A stretch of 64,000 nucleotides of DNA from RYN-230 sp963723595 (GTDB lineage Bacteria > Actinomycetota > Actinomycetes > Streptosporangiales > Streptosporangiaceae). Of the stretch, positions 53,385-63,652 are shown in pieces (position 1 is the first letter of the stretch; each line of letters begins with the position of its first letter). The notes beneath the pieces were generated by a model, which saw only the letters and a program-made list of their open reading frames with translations, made no database searches and had not been told where the DNA came from. The position numbers and the translations under genes were made by a program. Location of the stretch: positions 372,001 to 436,000 of the forward strand of contig CAVRRQ010000006.1 of NCBI GenBank assembly GCA_963723595.1, given 5' to 3'.

Positions 53385-53560
53385 GGAGGCCCCCACCTCT
53401 GCCGGTTCAGCAGCTCGGTCTGGACCCGGCCCCAGAAGATCATCGCGTTGCCGTAGCAGTCGCCGATCGAGCCATCGACGGCAGGCCGGAGGCGCGGACC
53501 CGGTCGGTGAACAACCAGGATGTGCATTGCTGGCGATGACGGTGAGCGGCGGCTGGCGCA
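53385..53560 (-). pseudogene. IS3-family transposase (OrfB) remnant
   Basis: The minus strand encodes TSWLFTDRVRASGLPSM, then in a second frame DGSIGDCYGNAMIFWGRVQT and ELLNRQRW, the integrase-core end of IS3-type OrfB. The family sequence has Glu-Ser between NAMI and FWGR; both residues are missing here, so the catalytic Glu of the DDE triad is gone through an in-frame 6-base loss. No terminal inverted repeats or intact ORF remain. Confidence 0.78.
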
Positions 53561-53591
53561 GAACCTCGGGCTGGCTCACCGGACGACGGTA

Positions 53592-53990
53592 GGTGGCGGC
53601 CAGCAGGTCTCAGGCAGCCCCCCGCAAAACTGGGAGGGAAACCTAAGAAGAGTCGGACGAGCCCTTGCCGTAGGTGTGTGGTTATGACTTGCTGGCGGGA
53701 TGAAGGTTGCATTCGCAGGTTTTGCCGGCCGCGGTGGTAAGGGGTGATGTGGTCCAGGTGCACCAGGGTGCGGGAGTCGCCGGCATCGACGGGGCCGTAG
53801 CCGGGCACCTCGCCGGGAGACTGGGTCCAGCCCAGCCACGCCGATAGTGGCATGGTCAGGTTCACGCTGCCGCTCAGCCCGGCCATGGCGGCCCCGCCGG
53901 GAGCACCGGGGCCAGATAGCCGCGGGGAAGTGCGTACCGGCGTCTGTCCCGCTGGGAGAATCGTCCGGGCCTGTCCCGCCGGGTGCGGCG
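53592..53990 (-). pseudogene. DUF222/HNH endonuclease remnant (copy D)
   Basis: The minus strand encodes a piece of a 13E12-type protein: MAGLSGSVNLTMPLSAWLGW, TQSPGEVPGYGPVDAGDSRT, LVHLDHITPYHRGRQ, and after a frame shift KTCECNLHPASKS-stop. The HNH core is broken exactly at the repeat core (53678-53697). 53592-53702 is shared with copy B (46922-47034). Confidence 0.78.
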
Positions 53991-54291
53991 GCAGGGCGCG
54001 CACGCGCCGTACTCGCTGTCCGCACCCGGCGGCCTGGAGGCCGGGCTGGCCGGGGCGAGGCTGCGGGCCGGGGCCAGCGGAGAGGTCGAGTGCGTGTGGC
54101 GTTACGGCAGCCTGGCCGACGCCTGCCGGGGGCTGCTGAGCTCGGCCGGCGGGACGCGTGCGGCGCAGGACACGGGCCGGGAGGCGGTGGAAGCCGCCAT
54201 CGCGAAGGCGGTCATCCCGTTCACCGACCCGGTGACCGGGGTGATCAGCATGCGGAACGTCTGCCGCTGGGTTAGTGCTGTGCGTCCCTGA
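53990..54291 (+). pseudogene. 5'-truncated SAM methyltransferase fragment
   Basis: About 100 codons: PYSLSAPGGLEAGLAGARLR, VECVWRYGSLADACRGLLSS, AIAKAVIPFTDPVTGVISMR, NVCRWVSAVRP-stop. This matches the C-terminal third of class I SAM methyltransferases of the UbiE/ArsM-like type common in actinomycetes. The SAM-binding half is absent; the upstream DNA is the DUF222 remnant in the opposite direction. A fragment left at a deletion or insertion border. Confidence 0.6.
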
Positions 54292-54754
54292 CTGACTCCC
54301 AGAAGGCCAGGACCGGCGCGCTGGGCTGATGGATCTCCACCGGATGCCCGAACAGCTCCCCGCCCGAAAACCAGTCGGCTACCGCGCCGCCCTCGGACGT
54401 GGTCAGCAGCCCGCAGCCCGCGCCGGTCATGTGGTCCCGTTCGGCACCCAGGTCATCGGTGGTCCAGGCCACGTGGCTGACCGTGCCCGGGCGCACGCCG
54501 AGCGCCTCGCGCAGCGCGGCCGGCCGCACCTCGTGCACCTGATCCAGTTCCAGCAGCACGGCCCCCCACGGCGCGAACGCCGCGCTGTGGTCGAGCGTGG
54601 CCGCCTCGCCGCGGAACCGGAAGTCGCCCAGGTCCACGTGCTCCAGGACATGGAAGGGGCCGACGCCGAGCAGCCGGGTGGCCTGGGCCATGGCCGCGTC
54701 CAGGTCGTCGGTCCAGTAGCCGATGTGGTGCAGGCCCCGTGCTGAGTGAGCCAT
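54272..54754 (-). CDS. VOC (glyoxalase-like) family protein
   Basis: 160 aa from ATG 54752-54754. Two beta-alpha-beta-beta-beta modules: RGLHHIGYWTDDLDAAMAQA, WGAVLLELDQVHEV; VSHVAWTTDDLGAERDHMTG, GHPVEIHQPSA. His and Glu ligands of a metal site are present (HHIGYW, LLELDQ, SHVAWT, VEIHQ). Its start overlaps the LLM gene stop (TGATG), so the two are translationally coupled and probably act on one substrate. Confidence 0.9.
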   Translation of the reverse strand: MAHSARGLHHIGYWTDDLDAAMAQATRLLGVGPFHVLEHVDLGDFRFRGEAATLDHSAAFAPWGAVLLELDQVHEVRPAALREALGVRPGTVSHVAWTTDDLGAERDHMTGAGCGLLTTSEGGAVADWFSGGELFGHPVEIHQPSAPVLAFWESVRDAQH

Positions 54755-55769
54755 CACCCGGCCGTGCCCCATGTCTTGATCTCCGGCAGCAGTTCGGCGG
54801 CGAACAGGCGCATGCTCGCGGCGACCGCCCGGGGATCCATGCCGGGGTGGTGGAACTGGATGGCCATCTCGTCCATGGGCAGGTCCTGGTAGGCCCGCAG
54901 CTTGTCCAGCACCTCGTCCGGGGTGCCGACGGCGAACGGCACGCCGTAGATGGCCGCCTTCGGGTCGTGGCGCAGCTCACCCACCGGGGCCAGCGGCATC
55001 TGCATGCCCCGGCGCCGGTAGAACTCGACCCACCAGTGCAGCCCGCGTTCCGCCTCGTCCCACGCCTGCTCGGTGGTGTCCGCGACGTGCACGGCCAGCG
55101 GCCCGGACAGCAGCCGGAAGTCGGCCCGGGTCCGGCCCGCCGCGGCTTGCGCCTCCAGGTACCGCGGGTACAGCGGCGTGTGCACCATCGAGCCCAGGCT
55201 GTAGCCGCGCTGGCCGGCCCGGGTCAGGCTCTGCGGCCCGAGCGCGGCCATATAGATGCGGGGTCCGGGCTGTTGCACCGGCTTGGTCGTCATCCGGACG
55301 CCCGGGAACCGGAAGTACCGGCCCTCGTGGCTGAACTCGTCCTCGGTGAAGCACTTCCCGATGACCTCGAGCGCCTCGTAGGTGCGCCCGAACGACTCCT
55401 TCGGGTCCAGCCCGAACACCGCGCACTCGCCCGGCATCGGCCCGGCGCCGATGACCAGCTCCAGCCGCCCGCCCGACAGGATGTCCACGCTGGCCGCGTC
55501 CTCGGCCACCCGCAGCGGGTTGTGCAGCGGGAGCAGCAGCACGTACGGACCCAGCCGGATCACCGACGTCCGGGCGGCCGCCGCGGCCAGCAGGGGGAAC
55601 TGGGACGGGTTGTGCTGGTCCTCGGCGAAGTGATGTTCCGCCAGCCACCAGCTGCGGAACCCAGCTGCTCGCCCAGCACGGCCTCGTCGAGCGTCTCGCG
55701 GTAGATCTCGGGGAGCGGCCGCATGTCGTCGGGGTGGTTGCGGGCCGTCATGGCCAGGCCAACGTCCAT
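54754..55769 (-). CDS. LLM-class flavin-dependent monooxygenase, frameshifted
   Basis: Luciferase-like oxidoreductase (FMN or F420), about 338 aa. N-terminus MDVGLAMTARNHPDDMRPLP, then after the frame break near 55662 (one base lost in GGGTTCC) the family sequence FRSWWLAEHHFAED, IRLGPYVLLLPLHNPLRVAE, DASVDILSGGRLEL-type segment ASVDILSGGRLELVIGAG, GTPDEVLDKLRAYQDLPMDE. TIM-barrel topology. Operon with the VOC gene and divergent from an SDR gene. Confidence 0.88.
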
Positions 55770-55834
55770 AGGAGGTCCCTTGCGTGTGGGTGTTCTCGGT
55801 CTATAAAATTCCGTTCCACTAGGCGAATGTCAAG

Positions 55835-56624
55835 GTGGTGAGCGGAAATCGGCGCACAGGGACGGCTGGCGCACAAGGTGGCCCTCGTCACGGGCACGGC
55901 GGGCGGGATCGGCCGGGCCACCGCGCTGACGCTGGCCCGCGAGGGCGCCGCCGTGGTCGGCTGCGATCTGGATCCTGCTGGCTCCGCAGGGACTGTGCGC
56001 CTGGCCCGCGAGGCGGGCGGCGAGATGACCGCGATGGCCCCGGTCGACCTGTCCTCCGAAGCGGGCGCGGGCGCCTGGGTGGCCGACGCGGTGGCCGCCT
56101 ACGGCGGCGTGGACATCCTGGTCAACAACGCGTCGGCGATCCGGTTCGGCCCGATCACCACGCTGTCCGCCGATGACTGGTCGTTCACCATCCGCAACGA
56201 GCTAGACATCGTGTTCTACGTGACCCGGGCGGTGTGGCCACACCTGATAGCACGGCGCTCTGGCTCCGTGGTGAACATCGCCTCGATCACCGCCACCCGC
56301 GGCGCGTTCTTCATGCCGCAGAACGCCCACGGCGCCGCCAAGGGCGGGGTGCTGGCCCTCACCTACCAGCTGGTCACCGAGGGGGGCCCGCACGGCATCC
56401 GGGTCAACGCGGTGAGCCCGGCCATGACGGCCACCCCCCAGACCGCGCCGCTGCTGGCCGACCCGGACGGGCCGTTCGCGGGCGAACTGGCCCGGATCCC
56501 GCTGGGCCGGGTCGGGCGCCCGGGGGACGTGGCCAACGCCGTGCTGTTCCTGGCCTCCGATGAGGCCGCGCACGTGAGCGGGGCCAACATCCCGGTGGAC
56601 GGGGGTGCGGCCGCCGTTGGCTGA
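55835..56624 (+). CDS. SDR-family protein with His in place of catalytic Tyr, 5' frameshift
   Basis: About 262 aa. Coenzyme site VALVTGTAGGIGRATALTLA, acidic VVGCDLDP, NNASAIRFGP, NIASITATRG with Ser, and C-terminal ANIPVDGGAAAVG. The YxxxK active site reads HGAAKGG, so Tyr is replaced by His. GTG 55835 begins MVSGNRRTG in one frame and the conserved sequence starts in another near 55860; GTG 55878 would start directly at VALVTG. The stop overlaps the next gene by 20 bases. Confidence 0.82.
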
Positions 56625-57837
56625 GACGTTTACGGGCCGGCTGGTGGAGCGTGGGCGCCCCGGATACGAGGAGGCCCGGGTCGGCCGAGTATTCAACGGG
56701 CGGCGCCCGGACCGGTTTCCGGCCGCGGTGCTGCTGGCCGCCGACGATGACGACGTGGTGGCGGGGGTGCGGTGGGCGAATGCCCGGGGCTCCCCGGTCT
56801 CGGTCCGCTCCGGCGGGCACTCCTGGGCCGCCTGGAGCGTCCGCGACGACGCGCTGCTCATCGACCTGGGCGGGTTGCGGGACATCGCCTACGACCCGGC
56901 GACCGGGATCGCCGCGGTCCGCCCCGCGGTGCGGGGCGGCACCGAGCTGGCCCCGTACCTGGCCGCCCGGGGCCGCGCGTTCCCGGGTGGGCACTGCGAG
57001 TCGGTCGGCCTGGGCGGCTACCTGCTCCAGGGCGGCCAGGGCTGGAACGGCCGGGCCTGGGGCTGGGCCTGCGAGAACGTGACCGCGATCGACGCGGTCA
57101 CCGCGGACGGCCGCCGGGTGCACGCCGACGCCACCGAGAACGCCGACCTGTACTGGGCCGCGCGCGGCGCCGGACCCGGCTTCCCGGCCGTGGTCACCAG
57201 GTTCTACCTGCGCACCCATCCGCAGCCGCCGGTGATGATCCAGGACACCTGGACGTTCCCGGTGCAGGCGGCGGGCCCGCTGCTGGCCTGGCTGCACGGC
57301 ATCCTCCCCGGCCTGGACCGGACCGTGGAGCCGGTGGTCGCCGCGACGCGGCTGGCTGACGTACCGTTGAGCCCTGGTGTGAGCCGGCCCCCCGGTCCCG
57401 TGCTGCTGCTGCACACCACCGTGATGGGGGACTGCGACGCACTGGCCGGGAAACGGCTGGCGGCCTTCGACGCCTGCCCGCTGGCCGGGCAGGCCCTGGG
57501 TCACGTGCGGGGCCGGACCTCGATCGCGGAAGAAAACACCGCGCAGAGCGCACAGAACCCGCCCGGATACCGCTACCTGGTCGACTGCACCTGGAGTGAC
57601 GCACCGGCCGCGGAGCTGGCGCCCCGGCTGGAGCGGATCTGGACGGAGCTGCCCACCGAGCACTCGTTCTCGATCTGGTACGGCTGGGCCCCGAACCGGG
57701 CGCTGCCGGACATGGCCTTCTCGGTCGAGGCCCAGGTGTACCTGGCCACGTACGTGATCTACACGGACGAGACGGACGACGAGCGGTACGCGGACTGGGT
57801 GCACTCCCGGACCCGGGACCTGGCGTCCATGCCCTGA
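56605..57837 (+). CDS. PCMH-type FAD-linked oxidase (berberine-bridge-like), C-terminus truncated
   Basis: 410 aa. The FAD-binding domain is complete: VSVRSGGHSWAAWSVRDDAL (His that bonds the flavin), AFPGGHCESVGLGGYLLQGG (Cys for the second bond), ENVTAIDAVTADGRRV, DLYWAARGAGPGFPAVVTRF. The substrate domain follows, but the protein stops at RTRDLASMP without the final BBE motif (NY-x-D type) that these enzymes normally carry 40-60 residues later. The stop lies at the border with a minus-strand amidohydrolase fragment. Probably inactive or altered if the truncation is real. Confidence 0.85.
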   Translation: MRPPLAETFTGRLVERGRPGYEEARVGRVFNGRRPDRFPAAVLLAADDDDVVAGVRWANARGSPVSVRSGGHSWAAWSVRDDALLIDLGGLRDIAYDPATGIAAVRPAVRGGTELAPYLAARGRAFPGGHCESVGLGGYLLQGGQGWNGRAWGWACENVTAIDAVTADGRRVHADATENADLYWAARGAGPGFPAVVTRFYLRTHPQPPVMIQDTWTFPVQAAGPLLAWLHGILPGLDRTVEPVVAATRLADVPLSPGVSRPPGPVLLLHTTVMGDCDALAGKRLAAFDACPLAGQALGHVRGRTSIAEENTAQSAQNPPGYRYLVDCTWSDAPAAELAPRLERIWTELPTEHSFSIWYGWAPNRALPDMAFSVEAQVYLATYVIYTDETDDERYADWVHSRTRDLASMP

Positions 57838-58109
57838 ATGTGGTGGAAGAAGCTGACGTCCACCGGCGGGTTGAACGTCGGGTCGATGTGCCCCACGGCG
57901 GACGGGAACGTGAGGTGGCCGTGCGACTCGATCAGGCCCGGCATCACCGTGCACCCGCTCGCGTCGATCACGCGGTCGGCCCGGTGATCGTCTCGGTACC
58001 CCGGGGTAACCGACACCACCCGGTCGCCGTCCAGGGTTACTTCTGCTGCCCGGGGTGACGTCCCGGTGCCGTCGAACACGAGGCCCTTGGTCAGGACGAT
58101 GCGTGTCAC
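57825..58109 (-). pseudogene. Amidohydrolase N-terminal fragment
   Basis: ATG 58107-58109 opens a normal metal-dependent amidohydrolase N-terminus: MTRIVLTKGLVFDGTGTSPR, AAEVTLDGDRVVSVTPG, ASGCTVMPGLIESHGHLTFP (first metal pair H-x-H), NPPVDVSFFHHI. After about 93 residues it runs into the 3' end of the FAD oxidase on the other strand; no barrel follows. A broken gene. Confidence 0.75.
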
Positions 58110-58125
58110 GAGGTCTCCCCACGGA

Positions 58126-58172
58126 GTTTCATCGGCTCAGTGTTTATCAGCCGAGAGTTTCATCAGCCGAGA
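58126..58172. repeat. Three imperfect 15-16-bp direct repeats
   Basis: GTTTCATCGGCTCAG, GTTTATCAGCCGAGA and GTTTCATCAGCCGAGA follow each other in the gap before the plus-strand amidohydrolase, just upstream of the broken amidohydrolase start. Could be a regulator site repeated three times. Confidence 0.6.
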
Positions 58173-58260
58173 ACGACTTTCTGTTACGGCTGTTTCCGTG
58201 AGTGTTGCCCGCTTCGGCCCTGGGTGTCAACTGGTTCGCCAGACCGGGTAAACCAGCCTG

Positions 58261-59115
58261 GTGCCCAATGCTGCAGACCGTGATGTACACCGCGACGTGG
58301 TTGACGCGCATGTCCATCTGCTGCCGTCCCGGCTCCAGGCTGCGATCCGCGGGTTCTTCGACCGCTACGGGATCGACAGCGGCCGCTTCGCGTACCCCGC
58401 GGACCACGGGGAAGTCTGCGACCGGCTCGCCGCCGAGGGGATCAGCGAGGTGTGGTCGCTGCCCTACGCGCGCCGGCCCGGCTCGGCCGCGGACCTGAAC
58501 ACGTCCATGGCCGGACTGGTCGCCGCGCGGCGCGGCGGCCCGGTGCGGGTGACTGGCGGCTGCACCGTCCACCCCGGCGATGACCAGCCGCTCACCGTGC
58601 TGCGCAGCGCGGTCGAGGATCTGGGCCTGCGGGTGCTGAAGCTGCACTGCTCGGTGGGGGACTTCACCCCCGACGACCCGCGGCTCGACCCGGTCTGGGG
58701 GTACGCGGCCGAGATCGCCCTGCCCGTGGTGCTGCACGCCGGGCACGCGCCCGACGGGCACACGGACGAAACCGAGCTGGAGCCCGTGGCCGAGGTGGCC
58801 CGGCGCCACCCGGGGGCCCGGGTGATCATCGCGCACTGCGGGCACACGGCGTCCCAGGCCGCGCTGCGGCTGGTGGCGGACTACGAGCACGTGTACGCCG
58901 ACCTCACCCCGGTGATCCACCATGCGGTCCGGCCGTCGGCCGCGCAGCTGACCGCGCTGGCCGGGAAGCTGCTCTTCGGCTCGGACGCGCCCAACACCGG
59001 GCTGACCGTGACCCAGCTGCTGGACGGGCTCGACGGCCCCGGCCTGCCGGCGGAGGCCTGGGCGGCCCTGACCGGGGGGACTGCGCGCCGGCTGGTGGGG
59101 GATGTGCGGGTCTAG
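58261..59115 (+). CDS. Amidohydrolase/TIM-barrel metal-dependent hydrolase
   Basis: 284 aa, intact, GTG 58261. Metal-binding motifs: DAHVHLLPS near the N-terminus, LPVVLHAGHAPDGHTD, VIIAHCGHTASQAALRLV, KLLFGSDAPNTGLTV with the catalytic Asp. Resembles amidohydrolase_2/TatD-like enzymes. GTG has a weak upstream site. Monocistronic. Confidence 0.87.
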   Translation: MPNAADRDVHRDVVDAHVHLLPSRLQAAIRGFFDRYGIDSGRFAYPADHGEVCDRLAAEGISEVWSLPYARRPGSAADLNTSMAGLVAARRGGPVRVTGGCTVHPGDDQPLTVLRSAVEDLGLRVLKLHCSVGDFTPDDPRLDPVWGYAAEIALPVVLHAGHAPDGHTDETELEPVAEVARRHPGARVIIAHCGHTASQAALRLVADYEHVYADLTPVIHHAVRPSAAQLTALAGKLLFGSDAPNTGLTVTQLLDGLDGPGLPAEAWAALTGGTARRLVGDVRV

Positions 59116-59157
59116 TGCTTAGCGCACGGCGGGGGCCGGCCGCGGCGCCGGGCCGGG

Positions 59158-60057
59158 TTACTCGTGGCCCAGGATCTCGGCGACGTCCGCGGCCAGCCGG
59201 GCCGTGAGGCGCCCATCGGGATCCCGGTGCGGGTTCACCTCGGTGATGACCAGGCCGCCGAACGCCTCGTGCCGGCAGAAGACCCGCAGGCAGGCCACCG
59301 CGTCCGCGTAACTCAGGCCCTGATTGAAGTGCGGGAAGTCGGCCAGCGGGAACTCGGTCGAGTTGATCACGTCCACGTCGAAGTGGACCAGCACCGGCCG
59401 GGACCGGCCGGCCAGCGCGGCCATGGCCTCGGCGGCGCGGGCGGGCGGGTCATCCATGCCGGTAGCCGGGTACTGGGTGACCTTCTGCTCGGTAAGCCAG
59501 GCCCGGGCGGGCTCGGGTGCCTCGGCGAAGTCATAGCCGAACGCGACGATCCGCTCACCCGGCATCAGCGGGTACCGCGGCCCGATCCGGGCCAGTTCCG
59601 GGGTGCCGGAGCCGAGCAGGTGGGCCAGGCCCATGGTGTCGAGGATCCCGGACGTCGTGGTCTGCGGGGTGGACACGTCGATGTCCCCGTCGAAGTACAT
59701 CAGGCCCGTCTCGGGATGGCGCTCCAGAAAACCGGCCAGCACGCCGAGCGTGATCGTGCAGTCCCCGCCCAGGATGAGCGGGAGACCGGCTCCCTCACCA
59801 TCGCCGCAGAGCGCCGCGACCCGGCCCGCCAGGTTCCGCGCGACCTCGGTGACCAGGCCCAGGTTCTGCTGGCGCGGGTGGTCCGGGTCGGGACGGAACG
59901 GGACGCGGGGCAGGTCGCCGTGGTCGCGCACGGCCACCCCCCGGGCGGCGAGCCCGGTGAGCAGGCCCGCGTCCCGCAGCCAGGCGGGCGCGTCTTCCTG
60001 GCCGGGACCGTGGGTCCCGGCCGCCGAGGGGACCCCGATCAGCTCGATGCCGCGCAT
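59158..60057 (-). CDS. Arginase/agmatinase-fold protein with altered metal site
   Basis: 299 aa, intact, ATG 60055-60057. The ureohydrolase fold is clear: GVPSAAGTHGPGQEDAPAWL, LPLILGGDCTITLGVLAGFL, GLMYFDGDIDVSTPQTTTSG, PVLVHFDVDVINSTEFPLAD, GLVITEVNPHRDPDG. Canonical metal ligands differ: GGDH is GGDC and DAHxD is DGDID, so two of the usual His ligands are missing while the Asp ligands remain. It may bind a different metal or have a different substrate. Role unknown. Confidence 0.85.
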   Translation of the reverse strand: MRGIELIGVPSAAGTHGPGQEDAPAWLRDAGLLTGLAARGVAVRDHGDLPRVPFRPDPDHPRQQNLGLVTEVARNLAGRVAALCGDGEGAGLPLILGGDCTITLGVLAGFLERHPETGLMYFDGDIDVSTPQTTTSGILDTMGLAHLLGSGTPELARIGPRYPLMPGERIVAFGYDFAEAPEPARAWLTEQKVTQYPATGMDDPPARAAEAMAALAGRSRPVLVHFDVDVINSTEFPLADFPHFNQGLSYADAVACLRVFCRHEAFGGLVITEVNPHRDPDGRLTARLAADVAEILGHE

Positions 60058-60085
60058 GGGCCGAGCGTAGCCCGGGGGGCGCCCG

Positions 60086-60928
60086 TCAGTGGTGCCCACC
60101 GCCTCCACCGCCTCCCCCGCCGTGGCCGCCGCCATGCGCTCCGGCGTCGGAAGCCGCGTGGTGCGCGGCGTGAACGGCGGCCGACACGGCCGCGTGGGTA
60201 GCGGCCTGGGTGGCCGCCTGCGTCGCAGCGTCGGTAGCGGCGCTGGTGGCGGCGTCTGTGGCCGCGCCTGTGGCGGCCCGGCCCGCGGCCCGCGCCGCCG
60301 CGTCCACCGAGGCCTCGGTGGACGCCTGCGCGGCCTGCCCGGCCTGGGTCGCGGGGCGCGTCAGCTCACCCTTGGCGATCTGCTCGAGGCGCTTGCGCAG
60401 CCGGCGGCTGGCCAGCCCCGGGTACAGCACGGGGCCCAGGCCGCTGGCGCTGGCCAGCCCGGCGAGCGCGGCCTGGGCCGTGTCGACCGGGCCGGTCGCG
60501 TGGACAATCGCGTCGAGCCGGGCCCGGGTATCCGCGGCCCGCGCCGCGTCAGCGATCCGCCACCGGCGGGCCGGGATGAACCCGAGGAGCGTGCCCCGGT
60601 CCTCGCGGATCGCCCCCGCCGCGGCCAGCCGGGCCAGGTACGCGTCGCAGATCCCGGCCCCCGGGTGGCCGACCCACGCCTTGGGCCGGGGCGGCCGCCT
60701 GGCCCGGACCAGGCTGGACAGGGCCGCGTCGAGCCGCTCGTCACCGGCCGGCCCGGCGTCCAGCACCACGATCCGGTCGTTGGTGATCGCGACCCGCCCG
60801 GACGCGGCCAGCCGGACCAGCTCCGAGCCCCGCAGCCCGTAAGGAAGGCGGTTCCGGGCCGCGATCGTCCCGCGGTCCGGCTCGATGGCCAGTAAAACCA
60901 GGTCTTCGCCGAGGGTTTCCACGGGCAT
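60086..60928 (-). CDS. GOLPH3/VPS74-like (GPP34) protein with Ala repeats and Gly/His tail
   Basis: 280 aa, intact. Residues 1-190 match bacterial GPP34 proteins: LGEDLVLLAIEPDRGTIAAR, LRGSELVRLAASGRVAITND, RWRIADAARAADTRARLDAI. Residues ~200-262 are Ala-rich four-residue repeats (DAAT, SAAT, QAAT, HAAV), probably a long helix. The C-terminal tail is GGGHGGGGGGGGGHH, which may bind metal. In eukaryotes the fold binds PI4P; in actinobacteria function is unknown. Downstream of Lon on the same strand. Confidence 0.87.
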   Translation of the reverse strand: MPVETLGEDLVLLAIEPDRGTIAARNRLPYGLRGSELVRLAASGRVAITNDRIVVLDAGPAGDERLDAALSSLVRARRPPRPKAWVGHPGAGICDAYLARLAAAGAIREDRGTLLGFIPARRWRIADAARAADTRARLDAIVHATGPVDTAQAALAGLASASGLGPVLYPGLASRRLRKRLEQIAKGELTRPATQAGQAAQASTEASVDAAARAAGRAATGAATDAATSAATDAATQAATQAATHAAVSAAVHAAHHAASDAGAHGGGHGGGGGGGGGHH

Positions 60929-60949
60929 ACGGTAACCCGCCGGACAGCG

Positions 60950-60983
60950 AACCGGCCGCCCCTGGACCCAGGGACGGCCGGTT
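60950..60983 (-). terminator. Hairpin between lon and GPP34 gene
   Basis: 16-bp arms, AACCGGCCGCCCCTGG and CCAGGGACGGCCGGTT, with one mismatch and a 2-base loop, 12 bases after the lon stop. A strong transcription terminator or mRNA-stabilising stem, separating lon from the GPP34 gene. Confidence 0.85.
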
Positions 60984-60995
60984 CGTGACTTGCGG

Positions 60996-63386
<2,391 letters not shown>

Positions 63387-63459
63387 TGCTCACTTCCTGA
63401 GAATTCAGCTTGTGGTTTACGCTTCAACGCACGGCAGCCGGGTTTGTTTCCGGTAATCG

Positions 63460-63498
63460 TTTCGCCTTCAGCGGACGTGTATTTCGCTCTCGGCGGAC
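63460..63498. promoter_or_regulatory. Two tandem ClgR-type boxes upstream of lon
   Basis: TTTCGC-N5-GCGGAC occurs twice: 63460-63476 (spacer plus CTTCA) and 63482-63498 (spacer TCTCG), centre to centre 22 bases, two helical turns. The second contains CGCT-N4-GCGGAC, close to the ClgR consensus reported upstream of lon and clp genes in streptomycetes and other actinobacteria. ClgR activation of lon is therefore likely. Confidence 0.72.
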
Positions 63499-63629
63499 AT
63501 GACTATGACCGGGAAAAGCGGTGTGCCGATTGGCGGAAAACCGTGCTCATGCGCGCGGATGCCATTAAGGCGGCCCGTATTAGCTGCCGGGCCCGCCCCG
63601 CTCCGCGGATGCAACCGGGACAACCGGGA
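63499..63629. other. Gap between lon promoter and uvrA 3' end
   Basis: No gene. The stretch lies between the divergent-facing regulatory boxes of lon and the terminator of uvrA. Confidence 0.5.
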
Positions 63630-63652
63630 AGCCCCCGGGGGTATTCCCGGGG
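63630..63652 (-). terminator. GC-rich hairpin after uvrA
   Basis: AGCCCCCGGG and CCCGGGGCT pair (one bulged base) around a short loop immediately after the uvrA stop, a probable terminator. Confidence 0.7.
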
